From Patulibacter sp. (lineage in GTDB: Bacteria > Actinomycetota > Thermoleophilia > Solirubrobacterales > Solirubrobacteraceae): a stretch of 64,000 nucleotides of DNA. This document shows, one piece after another, positions 16,098 through 24,564 of this stretch (the stretch's first letter is position 1; every line of letters starts with the position of its first letter). The stretch covers positions 62,001-126,000 of the forward strand of contig NZ_JAURWA010000114.1 in NCBI RefSeq assembly GCF_030655195.1, given 5' to 3'. The notes under the pieces are model-generated. The model ran no database searches, was not told the origin of the DNA, and saw only the letters and a list, made by a program, of their open reading frames with translations. Position numbers and translations under genes: made by a program.

Positions 16098-17261
16098 ATG
16101 ACCCCAGCATCACCGTCCCCGTCCCCGTCCAAGCGCCGGAGCCGCCGCCCACTCGTCCTCGCGATCGCGCTCCTGGTGCTCGGCGTCGGCGCCCCGTCCG
16201 CGTCGGCCGCCTCCGTCGTCGAGGGCTCGGGAACCGATGCGGCGGGCGACGCGCCCTCCAGGGGCCTGGACGTCGTCGGCGCGACCGCGTTCTTCAACCG
16301 CACCAGCGGGAAGCTGAAGGCCACCGTGCAGATGGGCAACAAGCCGCCCGGCGACGTCGACATCCAGTACGGCATCACGCAGCCGGGCGGGGCGTGCGCA
16401 CCGGAGGTCACGCTGCGCACCAACGTCGCGGCGGGCAAGGCGCAGCTCTACGGCAGCGCCGGCAACGTCCGGAAGAACGCGACGGTGGTGTACGCGGACG
16501 TCGGCATCGTCAAGGCGACGGTCACCGACGACGGCATCGGCTCGAAGGGCAAGATCAACTGCTTCGCCGTGCGGGCCTACGGCGCCGGGGCCAACCACGA
16601 GCTCCGCGACACCCTCGGCCCGGTCCCGCTGGCGGTGCGGACCGCGCCGCCCCCCCAGTGCGACCCCGAGGTCGACGACTGCGGCGGGACGGAACCGCCG
16701 TGCGACCCCGAGTTCGAGCAGTGCGACGGCTCGCCTCCGCCGTGCATCCCCGAGCTCGAGGACTGCGGCGGGACGACCCCGCCATGCGACCCGGCGCTGG
16801 GGGACTGCGGCGCCGGGGGCGTCGACACCGACGGTGACGGCATCCTCGACGACTTCGACGGCGACGGACTGCCGGACGACCTCGACGGCAACGGCATCGC
16901 GGACGCCCTGGAGACCGGCGGGGAGGGCACCGGCGGGCAGCAGCAGCTCTCCGTCCGCTTCTACGGCATCCCCGGCAAGCTCAAGCGGGGGCGGTCCTAC
17001 GACGTCCGCATCCGCATCCGCAACGCGGGGGACGACGACGCCCGGAAGCTCAAGGTCCGCCTGACGAAGAAGACCGGCGTGGCGATGTCGCGCCGGGTGG
17101 CATCGGTCTCGAACGTCCGGGCCGGGAAGGGCGTCACCGTGCACGTCCGGGTCCGCCTCACCTCGAAGCAGGCCAAGCGCACCGTCCGCGTGTCCGTGAC
17201 CAACGAGGCCGGGATCGACGAGCGGCGGTCGTTCGTGCTCAACCTCCGACGCGGGAGGTGA
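16098..17261 (+). CDS. Secreted protein with Cys-repeat, Ca-binding and CARDB-like domains
   Basis: 387 aa. A signal peptide ends at about residue 39 (basic KRRSRR, hydrophobic core, SASA). An unrecognised globular domain spans about 42-185. Next come four tandem 13-15-residue repeats of the form PPC[DI]P(E/A)xxxxC (about 188-240), giving eight closely spaced cysteines. A type-3 thrombospondin-like Asp/Gly repeat follows (DTDGDGILDDFDGDGLPDD, about 241-270) that should bind calcium. The C-terminal about 100 residues look like a CARDB or NEW3 Ig-like domain (GIPGKLKRGRSYDVRI and NAGDDDARKLKV). Probably an extracellular adhesion or structural protein. A CAGGAT hexamer 7 nt before the ATG may be a weak -10. 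Confidence 0.7.
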   Translation: MTPASPSPSPSKRRSRRPLVLAIALLVLGVGAPSASAASVVEGSGTDAAGDAPSRGLDVVGATAFFNRTSGKLKATVQMGNKPPGDVDIQYGITQPGGACAPEVTLRTNVAAGKAQLYGSAGNVRKNATVVYADVGIVKATVTDDGIGSKGKINCFAVRAYGAGANHELRDTLGPVPLAVRTAPPPQCDPEVDDCGGTEPPCDPEFEQCDGSPPPCIPELEDCGGTTPPCDPALGDCGAGGVDTDGDGILDDFDGDGLPDDLDGNGIADALETGGEGTGGQQQLSVRFYGIPGKLKRGRSYDVRIRIRNAGDDDARKLKVRLTKKTGVAMSRRVASVSNVRAGKGVTVHVRVRLTSKQAKRTVRVSVTNEAGIDERRSFVLNLRRGR

Positions 17262-17393
17262 CCGCGCGCCGCCGCGTCCGCGGTCCTCGCTGATCGAGGT
17301 CGGCCGGCGGGTCCCCGCCCACGCGGGCCCGCCGGGGCCTCGCCGGATCGGGCAGACGGCCCGCCGCCGGGTTCGCAAGACTGTCTGACGCGC

Positions 17394-17465
17394 TGGGGAG
17401 TGGTGTAACGGCAGCACGTCAGCCTTTGGAGCTGTTCGGTCAAGGTTCGAATCCTTGCTCCCCAA
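17394..17465 (+). tRNA. tRNA-Gln (anticodon TTG)
   Basis: The acceptor stem TGGGGAG pairs with CTCCCCA (17458-17464), followed by discriminator A. The T arm CAAGG-TTCGAAT-CCTTG is at 17441-17457. The anticodon stem CAGC/GCTG encloses loop CTTTGGA with anticodon TTG reading CAA. CCA is not encoded. The glmU promoter starts about 60 nt downstream. Confidence 0.9.
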
Positions 17466-17526
17466 CCTCGGGGTCCGCGCCCCGGGCGCGGGCAGGGGCC
17501 GCCGTCGCCCGCAGGGCCCGCTGACG

Positions 17527-17532
17527 TACGCT
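17527..17532 (+). promoter_or_regulatory. -10 element TACGCT of glmU
   Basis: TACGCT ends 7 nt before GTG 17540; no Shine-Dalgarno. Leaderless geometry, separate from the upstream tRNA transcript. Confidence 0.55.
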
Positions 17533-17539
17533 GCGCCGC

Positions 17540-18949
17540 GTGAGCCCGCAGCCCGCCCCGACCGTGATCGTCCTGGCCGCCGGCCGCGGCACCCGGATGC
17601 GATCGACGACGCCGAAGGTCCTGCACGACCTGTGCGGCGTGCCCCTGATCGGGTGGGTCCTGCGCGCCGCCGAGGGGGCCGGCGCGCACCGCACCGTCGT
17701 CGTCGACCAGCCGTCCCGCGTGCTGGACGGGCACCTCCCGGGGCACGTGGAGATCGTCGAGCAGCACGCCGACCGCCACGGCGACGGGACCGGCGGTGCG
17801 GTCACGGCCGCGCTCGGCGCCGTCGACCCGGACCGGCCCGTCGTCGTCCTGACGGGCGACGCCCCGCTCGTCACCGGCGAGGTCGTCCGCGCGCTGCTGG
17901 CCACCCACGCGGCGGAGGGCAACGCCGCCACCGTCCTCAGCGCCGAGCTGCCCGACCCCGGCCAGCTCGGCCGCGTCGTCCGCGACGCCGACGGGGCGGT
18001 CACGAAGATCGTCGAGACGAAGGTCGCGGGCGACGCGACGGACGAGGAGCTGCTGATCCGCGAGGTCAACGCGGGCGTCTACTGCTTCTCGGGCGACCGC
18101 CTGCTCGACGCGCTGCCCCGCGTCGGCGACGGCAACGCCCAGGCCGAGCGCTACCTGCCCGACGTCCTCGGCATCCTGCGCGCCGACGGCCACCGCGTCG
18201 GTGCGCACCGCGCCCCGGTCCCCGAGATCGTCCTCGGGGTCAACGACCGCGCGGAGCTCGCCGTGGTCCGTGAGGTCGCCCAGGCCCGCATCCACGAGGC
18301 GCACCTGCGCGCCGGCGTGACCGTCGTGCAGCCCGCCTCGACCACGATCGACGCCGGCGTGACCATCGAGCCGGACGCGACGATCGAGCCCGGCTGCGTG
18401 CTGCGCGGCACCACGACGATCGCGGCGGGCGCGGTCGTCGGTCCGCACACCACGACGATCGACGCCACGATCGGCGCCGGCGCCACCGTCCTCCACAGCC
18501 ACCTCGTCGGCGCGACGGCCGAGCCGGGCGCGACCATCGGGCCGTTCTCCTACCTGCGCCCGGGCACCGTCCTGCGCGAGGGCGCCAAGGCCGGCGCGTT
18601 CGTCGAGATCAAGAACAGCGACGTCGGCGCGGGCTCGAAGGTGCCGCACCTCAGCTACATCGGCGACGCCGACGTCGGTCCGGGCACCAACCTCGGGGCG
18701 GCCACGATCACCGCGAACTACGACGGGCACCGCAAGCACCGCACCACCATCGGCGCGCGCGTCCGGACCGGCGTCGACACGACGCTCGTCGCGCCCGTCG
18801 AGGTCGGCGACGACGCCTACACCGGCGCCGGCAGCGTCGTGACGAAGGACGTGCCGGCCGGGGCGCTCGGCATCGCCCGTGCCCGTCAGAAGAACCTCGA
18901 CGGCTACGCGGAGCAGGCCGCCGCGCGCGCCGCGGACGCGACGTCGTAG
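17540..18949 (+). CDS. glmU: Bifunctional UDP-GlcNAc pyrophosphorylase / glucosamine-1-P acetyltransferase
   Basis: 469 aa. GlmU acetylates glucosamine-1-phosphate and then adds UMP to give UDP-GlcNAc for peptidoglycan. The N-terminal uridylyltransferase domain (about 8-230) has LAAGRGTRMRSTTPKVLH, QHADRHGDGTGGAV and a metal Asp in LTGDAPLV. The C-terminal left-handed beta helix (about 255-450) has hexapeptide repeats such as TIDAGVTIEPDATIEPG and the acetyltransferase motifs GPFSYLRPGT, EIKNSDVGAGSKVPHLSYIGDA and NYDGHRKHRT. Length is normal. The pairing with prs downstream is common in Gram-positive bacteria. Confidence 0.97.
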   Translation: MSPQPAPTVIVLAAGRGTRMRSTTPKVLHDLCGVPLIGWVLRAAEGAGAHRTVVVDQPSRVLDGHLPGHVEIVEQHADRHGDGTGGAVTAALGAVDPDRPVVVLTGDAPLVTGEVVRALLATHAAEGNAATVLSAELPDPGQLGRVVRDADGAVTKIVETKVAGDATDEELLIREVNAGVYCFSGDRLLDALPRVGDGNAQAERYLPDVLGILRADGHRVGAHRAPVPEIVLGVNDRAELAVVREVAQARIHEAHLRAGVTVVQPASTTIDAGVTIEPDATIEPGCVLRGTTTIAAGAVVGPHTTTIDATIGAGATVLHSHLVGATAEPGATIGPFSYLRPGTVLREGAKAGAFVEIKNSDVGAGSKVPHLSYIGDADVGPGTNLGAATITANYDGHRKHRTTIGARVRTGVDTTLVAPVEVGDDAYTGAGSVVTKDVPAGALGIARARQKNLDGYAEQAAARAADATS

Positions 18950-19180
18950 GTCCGGCGCGGGGCTGCGTCGGCGACCCCGCCCGGCCCGGCGCCGCCCGGG
19001 GGGCCGCTCCGTCCCCGCCCTCGGTGCCGCCGTACGCGAACGGTCCCGAATACCCGCTCGGGTGCCGCGCAACCCCGGGACGCCCGCACCGCCCGGCACG
19101 TCCGGGTAGCCTGCCGGACTGCGCGGGTCGTCCTCGACCCGTTCGCCGCCCCGCCTCCTCGCCCTCTGGATCGCCACACC

Positions 19181-20209
19181 GTGAGCTCCGTCCCGACGAC
19201 CCTGGAAACGCCCGGCACCAGCCTGCAGCTGGGCTACGACAAGCGGCTCATGCTGTTCAGCGGGCGGGCCAACCCCGCGCTCGCGGACGCCATCGCCGGC
19301 CGCCTCGGCGTCAAGCCCGGGCCCGTCACCCTCAAGACGTTCCAGAACGGCGAGGTCTACTGCCGGTTCGAGGAGTCCATCCGCGGATCCGACGTCTTCA
19401 TCGTCCAGCCGACCTGCGGCAACCCGGAGACCGGCATCAGCGCCAACGACGCGCTGATGGAGCTCCTCGTGATGATCGACGCCGCCGTCGGGGCCAGCGC
19501 GCACCGCGTCATCGCCGTCACCCCCTGGTACGGCTACTCGCGCCAGGACAAGAAGAGCGCGCCGCGCGAGCCGATCTCGTCGCGCCTCGTCGCCCGGATG
19601 CTCGAGTCCGCCGGTGCCGACCGCGTCCTGACGATGGACCTCCACGCCGGCCAGGTCCAGGGCTTCTTCCAGATCCCCGTCGACCACATGACGGCGATGA
19701 TGATGCTGACCCAGTACTTCGTCGACCTGCAGCTCGACGACGAGCTCGTCGTCGTCGCCCCGGACGCAGGGCGCGTCAAGCTGAACAAGAAGTTCGCGAC
19801 CCGCATGAACGCGGACCTGGCGATCCTCGACAAGGAGCGGCCCCAGCAGCAGGTCGCCGAGATCGGGCACGTCATCGGTGACGTGCGGGGCAAGACCGCG
19901 ATCATCGTCGACGACATGATCGACACGGCCGGCACGCTGCGGGCGGCCGGCGAGGCGGTCAAGGCCGCCGGGGCCTCCCGCGTCTACGCGGCCGCCACGC
20001 ACGGCGTCTTCTCCGGCAAGGCCTACGAGAACCTCGCGGCCGCCCCGTTCGAGCAGATCGTCGTGACGGACACGATCCCGCTGCGCGCCGGCGCCCCGGA
20101 CAACGTCCACGTCGTCTCCTGCGCCGCCCTGCTGACCGACTCGATCCGCTCGATCTTCACGGACGACTCGGTCTCCGAGGTCTTCCAGGGCGAGAACCAG
20201 CTCTTCTAG
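19181..20209 (+). CDS. prs: Ribose-phosphate pyrophosphokinase (PRPP synthetase)
   Basis: 342 aa, class I. It makes PRPP from ribose-5-phosphate and ATP for nucleotide, His and Trp synthesis. Seen: FQNGEVYCRFEESIRGSDVF, flexible-loop YGYSRQDKKSAPREPIS, the catalytic/Mg region TMDLHAGQVQGFF, and the PRPP-binding loop AIIVDDMIDTAGTL. The C-terminal motif SVSEVFQGENQLF is typical of actinobacterial enzymes. Residues 1-20 are a short extension. GTG 19181 has no Shine-Dalgarno; a TAGCCT at 19107-19112 may be a -10 giving a leader of about 65 nt. Confidence 0.96.
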   Translation: MSSVPTTLETPGTSLQLGYDKRLMLFSGRANPALADAIAGRLGVKPGPVTLKTFQNGEVYCRFEESIRGSDVFIVQPTCGNPETGISANDALMELLVMIDAAVGASAHRVIAVTPWYGYSRQDKKSAPREPISSRLVARMLESAGADRVLTMDLHAGQVQGFFQIPVDHMTAMMMLTQYFVDLQLDDELVVVAPDAGRVKLNKKFATRMNADLAILDKERPQQQVAEIGHVIGDVRGKTAIIVDDMIDTAGTLRAAGEAVKAAGASRVYAAATHGVFSGKAYENLAAAPFEQIVVTDTIPLRAGAPDNVHVVSCAALLTDSIRSIFTDDSVSEVFQGENQLF

Positions 20210-20358
20210 GGAGAGGACCGGGCCCCGCCCCGAACGTCACGGGCTCGTACCGCGTCGGACTGCGGCGAGGTTCGGGGCACCCGGGGAGAGGACCGGGCCC
20301 CGCCCCGAACGTCGCAGGTTCGGGGCGCGTCGGACTGCGGCGAGGTTCGGGGCACCCG
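20209..20358. repeat. Two tandem copies of a 75-bp GC-rich element
   Basis: Copies at 20209-20283 and 20284-20358 are nearly identical. Each begins GGGAGAGGACC and carries the 19-mer GGGCCCCGCCCCGAACGTC (20220-20238 and 20295-20313). GCCCCGAAC and its complement GTTCGGGGC recur inside each copy, so a 9-bp hairpin with a 7-nt loop can form in copy 2 and a longer-loop form in copy 1. A third partial copy lies at 36930-36948. The element fills the gap between prs and the next gene and ends 11 nt before a -10. Confidence 0.85.
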
Positions 20359-20369
20359 GGGGAGCGCGG

Positions 20370-20375
20370 TACGCT
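20370..20375 (+). promoter_or_regulatory. -10 element TACGCT of the MbcA/ParS-like gene
   Basis: TACGCT ends 6 nt before GTG 20382; no Shine-Dalgarno. Its -35 region would fall inside repeat copy 2. Confidence 0.5.
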
Positions 20376-20381
20376 CGGTCC

Positions 20382-20699
20382 GTGCAGACCTCCGCCGCCC
20401 AGCTCCTCGCCGAGCGCCTCGGGCTCACCGACGACGAGGTGCTCGCCGTCCTGGACGCCGACCCGCTGAGCGTCATCGCGGGCGGCGAGATGGAGCACAA
20501 GCCGCAGCTCGCGCTGCTGCTGACGCTGACGAGCGAGCCTGCCGAGCAGGTCGGCCTGCCGACGCTGCACCGCTGGATGCGCACCGCCGGCCCCGCCGGA
20601 CGGCCCGTCGAGCTGCTCACGTCCCGCGACTTCGGGGCGTTCGAGGACGCGCTGGCCACGCTCCAGGAGCGCGGCCTGGTGATCCGCAAGGCCCGCTGA
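20382..20699 (+). CDS. Small protein resembling MbcA/ParS antitoxin C-terminal domain
   Basis: 105 aa. The C-terminal half (HRWMRTAGPAGRPVELL, then AFEDALATLQERG) resembles the DUF2384 toxin-binding region of MbcA/ParS/Xre antitoxins, where a W...NPALGGRTPLELL-like motif is typical. The N-terminal half (AERLGLTDDEVLAVL) could be a divergent HTH. No RES-domain toxin gene is adjacent, so it may be an orphan or have another role. The family assignment is by eye and tentative. Confidence 0.6.
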   Translation: MQTSAAQLLAERLGLTDDEVLAVLDADPLSVIAGGEMEHKPQLALLLTLTSEPAEQVGLPTLHRWMRTAGPAGRPVELLTSRDFGAFEDALATLQERGLVIRKAR

Positions 20700-20798
20700 C
20701 CGGCGCCCGGCCGCCGGCCGGTGACGTCCCGGGGTGGCGGCGTCCGCCCGCCCGGCGTTTGCGATCATCCCCCGTCGTTCCCCCACGAGAGGACCCGC

Positions 20799-21869
20799 AT
20801 GCCCCGCAACACCTCGCGCTTCGTGGCCGCCGGCCTCGCCTCGCTCTCCCTGCTGGCGGTGCCGGCCGCCGCTGACGCCGCCCCGACCAAGGGTCTCCAG
20901 GACAACGCGATCCTGAGCGACGACGCCGACCTTCGCGCCTCCTTCTTCAAGGACGCGAAGGCGTCGAAGGCCCGCACCGTCCGCGTGCTCGTCAACTGGG
21001 ACGAGAAGACGACGCAGGCCCCCGCCGACCAGATCGCCCGCATCCGCCGCGCCGCCGAGGAGGGCCGCGCCGCACGGGTCAAGCTGCTCGTCGGCAGCTA
21101 CGTGACGATGGGCCGCGGCAAGCGCGCCGGGGCCAAGGTCTCCTCGTCGCTGCAGTCGAAGTACGTGCTCTTCATGGGCGACGTCGCCACGCAGCTGAAG
21201 GACCTGTCGCTCGCCGGCTACCTGACGTTCAACGAGCCCAACTACAAGACCGCCTGGCCGACCCGCCAGGAGCGGGCCTGGGTCAAGCTCTCCAACCGCG
21301 TCTACAAGCAGATCAAGAAGAACGACCGCGGCGCCAAGGTCCTGGTCGGCGAGGCCGCTCCGAACACCCGCTCCGGGGACGCCTCCACGAACCCGGGCGC
21401 GTTCTTCCGCAAGGCGCTCTACCTCGACTCGTCCTTCCGGCCCACGAGCCGCTCGAAGGCCGCCCGGACGAAGCTCCTGGGCGACGGCTTCACGCTGCAC
21501 ACCTACGACTTCTCGCGCTCGCCCACGAAGGCGACGTCGGCGACGGACCAGTGGACGCACGGCAACCTGAGGACGACCGTCCGGCAGATCAAGGCCCTCG
21601 CCCGCGCCGGCCGCCTGTCGAGCACCGCCGCGCGGAACATCCACATCACCGAGTTCGCCTACCGCACCGAGGGGCGCTTCAAGACGCCGACCTCCCGCGC
21701 GGCGAGCTACCTGAAGTCCGCGTTCAGCCTGGCCAAGCGCAACGGCATCAAGACGTTCATCTGGTACCAGCTGCGCGACCCGAAGGGCCGCAGCGACTGG
21801 AAGAGCGGTCTGAAGACCTCCGACGGGACCTCCCGCCGGACCTGGACGATCTTCCGTCGCCTGAAGTAG
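20799..21869 (+). CDS. Secreted glycoside hydrolase-like (cellulase-fold) protein
   Basis: 356 aa. A signal peptide ends near residue 28 (AAADA). The mature protein reads as a TIM-barrel clan-A-like hydrolase. Glu146 in YLTFNEPN sits where the acid/base of an NEP motif falls, and Glu285 in IHITEFAYRTEG is placed like the nucleophile at the end of strand 7. FIWYQLRDP near the C-terminus resembles the strand-8 Trp region. It is unusually rich in Lys and Arg (SRSKAARTKLL). A GAGAGGA Shine-Dalgarno lies 5 nt before the ATG. The substrate is unknown; a polysaccharide is likely. Confidence 0.75.
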   Translation: MPRNTSRFVAAGLASLSLLAVPAAADAAPTKGLQDNAILSDDADLRASFFKDAKASKARTVRVLVNWDEKTTQAPADQIARIRRAAEEGRAARVKLLVGSYVTMGRGKRAGAKVSSSLQSKYVLFMGDVATQLKDLSLAGYLTFNEPNYKTAWPTRQERAWVKLSNRVYKQIKKNDRGAKVLVGEAAPNTRSGDASTNPGAFFRKALYLDSSFRPTSRSKAARTKLLGDGFTLHTYDFSRSPTKATSATDQWTHGNLRTTVRQIKALARAGRLSSTAARNIHITEFAYRTEGRFKTPTSRAASYLKSAFSLAKRNGIKTFIWYQLRDPKGRSDWKSGLKTSDGTSRRTWTIFRRLK

Positions 21870-21933
21870 GCGGGCGGCCCCCGGCGGCCCCCGGCGGGGC
21901 CCTGCTCGGCCCGGTCGGGACCGGGTGCCGCCC

Positions 21934-21961
21934 CGACCGCCCCGGACCCCCGGGGCGGTCG
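21934..21961. terminator. Bidirectional hairpin terminator
   Basis: A perfect 12-bp stem (CGACCGCCCCGG and its complement) with loop ACCC, followed by TCGTT. It lies between two convergent genes (stops at 21869 and 21966). Confidence 0.7.
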
Positions 21962-21965
21962 TCGT

Positions 21966-22253
21966 TCAGGCGTCGGGACCGGCCTCGACCTGGCGGTGGT
22001 CGCCGGGCCAGTGGCCGAAGGTGTGCTCGAAGACGTGCATGCCGTACCGGCTGACCGCGGCGGTCGTGCCGGCGAAGATCGCGGCCTGCAGCGCGGCGGC
22101 CAGGATCGCCCGGCCCGCCGGGTCCTCCCGCACGTCGGCGTCGGGCAGGTCGCCGCCGTCGACGCGCTGCCAGACCTGGTCGAAGATCGCGGTCGAGGCC
22201 TTCGTGGCGACGAGGCCCGCGACCATCCCGAACGGCTTGAAGAGGAGCTTCAT
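21966..22253 (-). CDS. DUF4235 domain-containing protein
   Basis: 95 aa. It matches the DUF4235 layout of small actinobacterial membrane proteins: MKLLFKPFGMVAGLVATKAS, a charged middle, then an Ala-rich hydrophobic helix AILAAALQAAIFAGTTAAVSR. A soluble His/Asp-rich tail follows. The start ATG 22253 has a TAGTCT -10 8 nt upstream. Divergent from the GH2 gene across a 50-bp gap. Function unknown. Confidence 0.75.
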   Translation of the reverse strand: MKLLFKPFGMVAGLVATKASTAIFDQVWQRVDGGDLPDADVREDPAGRAILAAALQAAIFAGTTAAVSRYGMHVFEHTFGHWPGDHRQVEAGPDA

Positions 22254-22261
22254 CGCCCGCG

Positions 22262-22267
22262 AGACTA
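22262..22267 (-). promoter_or_regulatory. -10 element TAGTCT of the DUF4235 gene
   Basis: On the minus strand TAGTCT ends 8 nt before ATG 22253. The 50-bp divergent gap also holds TAGAGA at 22292-22297, 6 nt before the GH2 ATG, a weaker match. Confidence 0.5.
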
Positions 22268-22303
22268 GCGCGGGGCGGACGCGGACCGTGCTAGAGAGCA
22301 GGC

Positions 22304-24442
22304 ATGCACCGTCCCCTCCGGGCCGCCTCGCGTGCGGCGGCCCTGGCCGCCGTCCTCTCGGCCGCCCTCGCCGCCCCGGCCGTCGCCCAGGACGTCCCGG
22401 CCCCGGCGACCACGGCACCCGCGTCGCCCACCACCCCCGCACCACCGGCGACGCCGGACCCACCGACCACCCCGGTCCCCCGTCCCGCCGCCACGCCGCC
22501 GACGGCCGGCGGGCGGTACTACGCCGGTCCCGCCGACCGCTGGACCGTCGGCGGCGCCTGGCTGGTCCGGCGCGACCAGGGCATCGTCGGACTGAAGAGC
22601 GCGTGGCAGCGGCAGCGGACCGCCACCGGCTGGACGCCCACGTCCGTGCCCGACGTCTGGAACGCGGGGGACAACTCGCCCGCCTCCCAGGCCGGCGGGG
22701 TCGTCTGGTACCGCCGCGAGCTGCGCCTGCCCAGGATCGAGAAGGCCCGCCGCGGGGGCCTGTTCCTGCTGCGCTTCGAGCGTGTCTCGGTCGCCGCGAC
22801 CGTCTGGGTCGACGGGGTCCGGGTCCGATCGCACCGCGGTGCCTACGAGCCGTTCTCGGCGACCATCCCGGCCTCGCAGGCCAAGGACGGCCGCGTCAAC
22901 GTCGTCGTGCGCACCGACAACCGCCGCAACGTCGGCGACTTCCCGCCGGGGTCGACCCAGAAGGACGGGACGCCCGGCGGCGGCTGGTGGAACGACGGCG
23001 GCATCCCGCGCGAGGTCGGGCTGCGGTACGCCGACGGCATCGACCTCTCGCCGGTCCAGGTCACCCCCGACCTGCCCTGCGCGACCTGCTCGGGCGTGGT
23101 CCGCTTCCGCGTCACCGCCACGAACTACGCACGCAAGCGCAGTCGCGTCGCCCTGACCGGCCGCATCGACGGCCGCACGGTCCAGCTGGGCCGCGTGTCG
23201 CTCGCCCCGACCGCCGCGCTCGGACGCTCCCGCGCCACGACCGTCTCCGGCACGATCAAGGTCCCCAGGCCCCGCGTCTGGTCCCCGAAGGACCCCGAGC
23301 TCTACGACGTCGCGGTCGAGGCCCGGCTGCTGGACGGGAAGCGCGAGGGGCAGCGGGTCGCGCGCTACCGGCTGCGCACGGGCATCCGCTCGATCAAGGT
23401 CGTCGGGGGTCGCCTCAAGCTCAACTTCAAGGGCGTCGACCTGCGCGGCAGCGGCGTCCACGAGATGGACGTGCCCAACGGCAGCGCCCTGACGGACGAG
23501 GGGCAGGACACGCTGCTCAGACAGGTCCGCGCCCTCGGCGGCCTCGTGATCCGCGGGCACTACCCGTTCCACCCGCGGATCCTGGAGGAGGCCGACCGCC
23601 AGGGCCTCCTCGTGTGGGCCGAGATCCCCGTCTACCAGGTGCGTCAGTCGCAGCTGGCGCGCGACGTCATCCGGCAGAACGCGATGGACCTGCTGCGGAC
23701 CACGATCCAGGTCAACGCCCACCACCCGTCGGTCTTCACGTGGTCGGTGGCCAACGAGCTGACGACGAACCCTGGGGCGCCGATCGTCCGCTACATGCAG
23801 GAGGCCCGCAAGGTCGTCGACACCTACGACCCGACGCGCCCGATGGCCTACGCGCGCCAGTCCGGCGTGAAGTACGGCTGCGTCGGGGCGTACGGGCCGG
23901 TCGACATCCTCGGCCTGAACGACTACTTCGGCTGGTACGGCGGACCGAACGAGCCGCTGGCGGATCCGGCGCAGCTCGGGCCGTTCCTCGACGCCCTGCA
24001 CGCCTGCAACCCCCGCGAGGCGATCATGATCACCGAGACGGGCGCCGAGGCCAACCGCGACGGGCCGGTCACCGAGGCCGGCACCTACGCCTTCCAGGCC
24101 GCCTACGCCGCCCACCACTTCGCGGTCTACCGGTCGCGTCCGTGGTTGGACGGGGCGATCTGGTGGGGTCTGCGCGAGTTCCGCGTCCGCCCGAACTGGG
24201 GCGGGGGCAATCCACGGCCGACGCCGCCCTGGCACGGCAAGGGCCTCCTGGGCCGCGACGCCGGCTTCTCGAAGAAGCCCGCCTGGCAGGTCCTGCACGA
24301 CGAGTTCCGCGGCGTCGACCAGACGGCGCCCGCGCCGACCACGCCGGTGACCATCCCGCCGTCCCCGCCGGGACGCACGTCCACGGACGGGACGGGGGAG
24401 GACGGCGACCCCGCCGACGGCGTGGCGTCCCCCGGGGCCTGA
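22304..24442 (+). CDS. Secreted glycoside hydrolase family 2 protein
   Basis: 712 aa. A signal peptide (about 1-28, ending APAVAQ) is followed by a Thr/Pro-rich linker (30-65). A galactose-binding-like sandwich domain spans about 70-235 (YRRELRLPRIEKA and NDGGIPREVGLRY). A GH2 Ig-like domain spans about 240-370, and a TIM barrel about 370-650. Acid/base Glu485 is in SVANELT and nucleophile Glu578 in MITETGAEA. GH2 members are beta-galactosidases, glucuronidases or mannosidases; the specificity is not readable here. The Pro/Thr/Gly tail (about 670-712) has no obvious anchor. Probably polysaccharide scavenging outside the cell, like the neighbouring protein at 20799. Confidence 0.88.
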   Translation: MHRPLRAASRAAALAAVLSAALAAPAVAQDVPAPATTAPASPTTPAPPATPDPPTTPVPRPAATPPTAGGRYYAGPADRWTVGGAWLVRRDQGIVGLKSAWQRQRTATGWTPTSVPDVWNAGDNSPASQAGGVVWYRRELRLPRIEKARRGGLFLLRFERVSVAATVWVDGVRVRSHRGAYEPFSATIPASQAKDGRVNVVVRTDNRRNVGDFPPGSTQKDGTPGGGWWNDGGIPREVGLRYADGIDLSPVQVTPDLPCATCSGVVRFRVTATNYARKRSRVALTGRIDGRTVQLGRVSLAPTAALGRSRATTVSGTIKVPRPRVWSPKDPELYDVAVEARLLDGKREGQRVARYRLRTGIRSIKVVGGRLKLNFKGVDLRGSGVHEMDVPNGSALTDEGQDTLLRQVRALGGLVIRGHYPFHPRILEEADRQGLLVWAEIPVYQVRQSQLARDVIRQNAMDLLRTTIQVNAHHPSVFTWSVANELTTNPGAPIVRYMQEARKVVDTYDPTRPMAYARQSGVKYGCVGAYGPVDILGLNDYFGWYGGPNEPLADPAQLGPFLDALHACNPREAIMITETGAEANRDGPVTEAGTYAFQAAYAAHHFAVYRSRPWLDGAIWWGLREFRVRPNWGGGNPRPTPPWHGKGLLGRDAGFSKKPAWQVLHDEFRGVDQTAPAPTTPVTIPPSPPGRTSTDGTGEDGDPADGVASPGA

Positions 24443-24546
24443 GCCGGGGCCGCACGCCGCCGGAGCCCGGGCGCGGTCCGCGACGACCGCCGCCCCGGCG
24501 ACGACCGGATCCGGCCGAGGGCACCGCAGAACGCGAGCGTCTCGGC

Positions 24547-24552
24547 TAGGAT
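24547..24552 (+). promoter_or_regulatory. -10 element TAGGAT of rplY
   Basis: TAGGAT ends 12 nt before the ATG 24565, giving a leader of about 6 nt; no Shine-Dalgarno. Confidence 0.45.
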
Positions 24553-24564
24553 CATCGGTCGCTC

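Noticed and set aside
20209-20358. CRISPR array
   Set aside because: Two adjacent 75-bp copies without spacers are a tandem repeat; no cas genes are nearby.
22292-22297. TAGAGA as the -10 of the GH2 gene
   Set aside because: Spacing fits, but the final T is missing; not listed as a promoter feature of its own.
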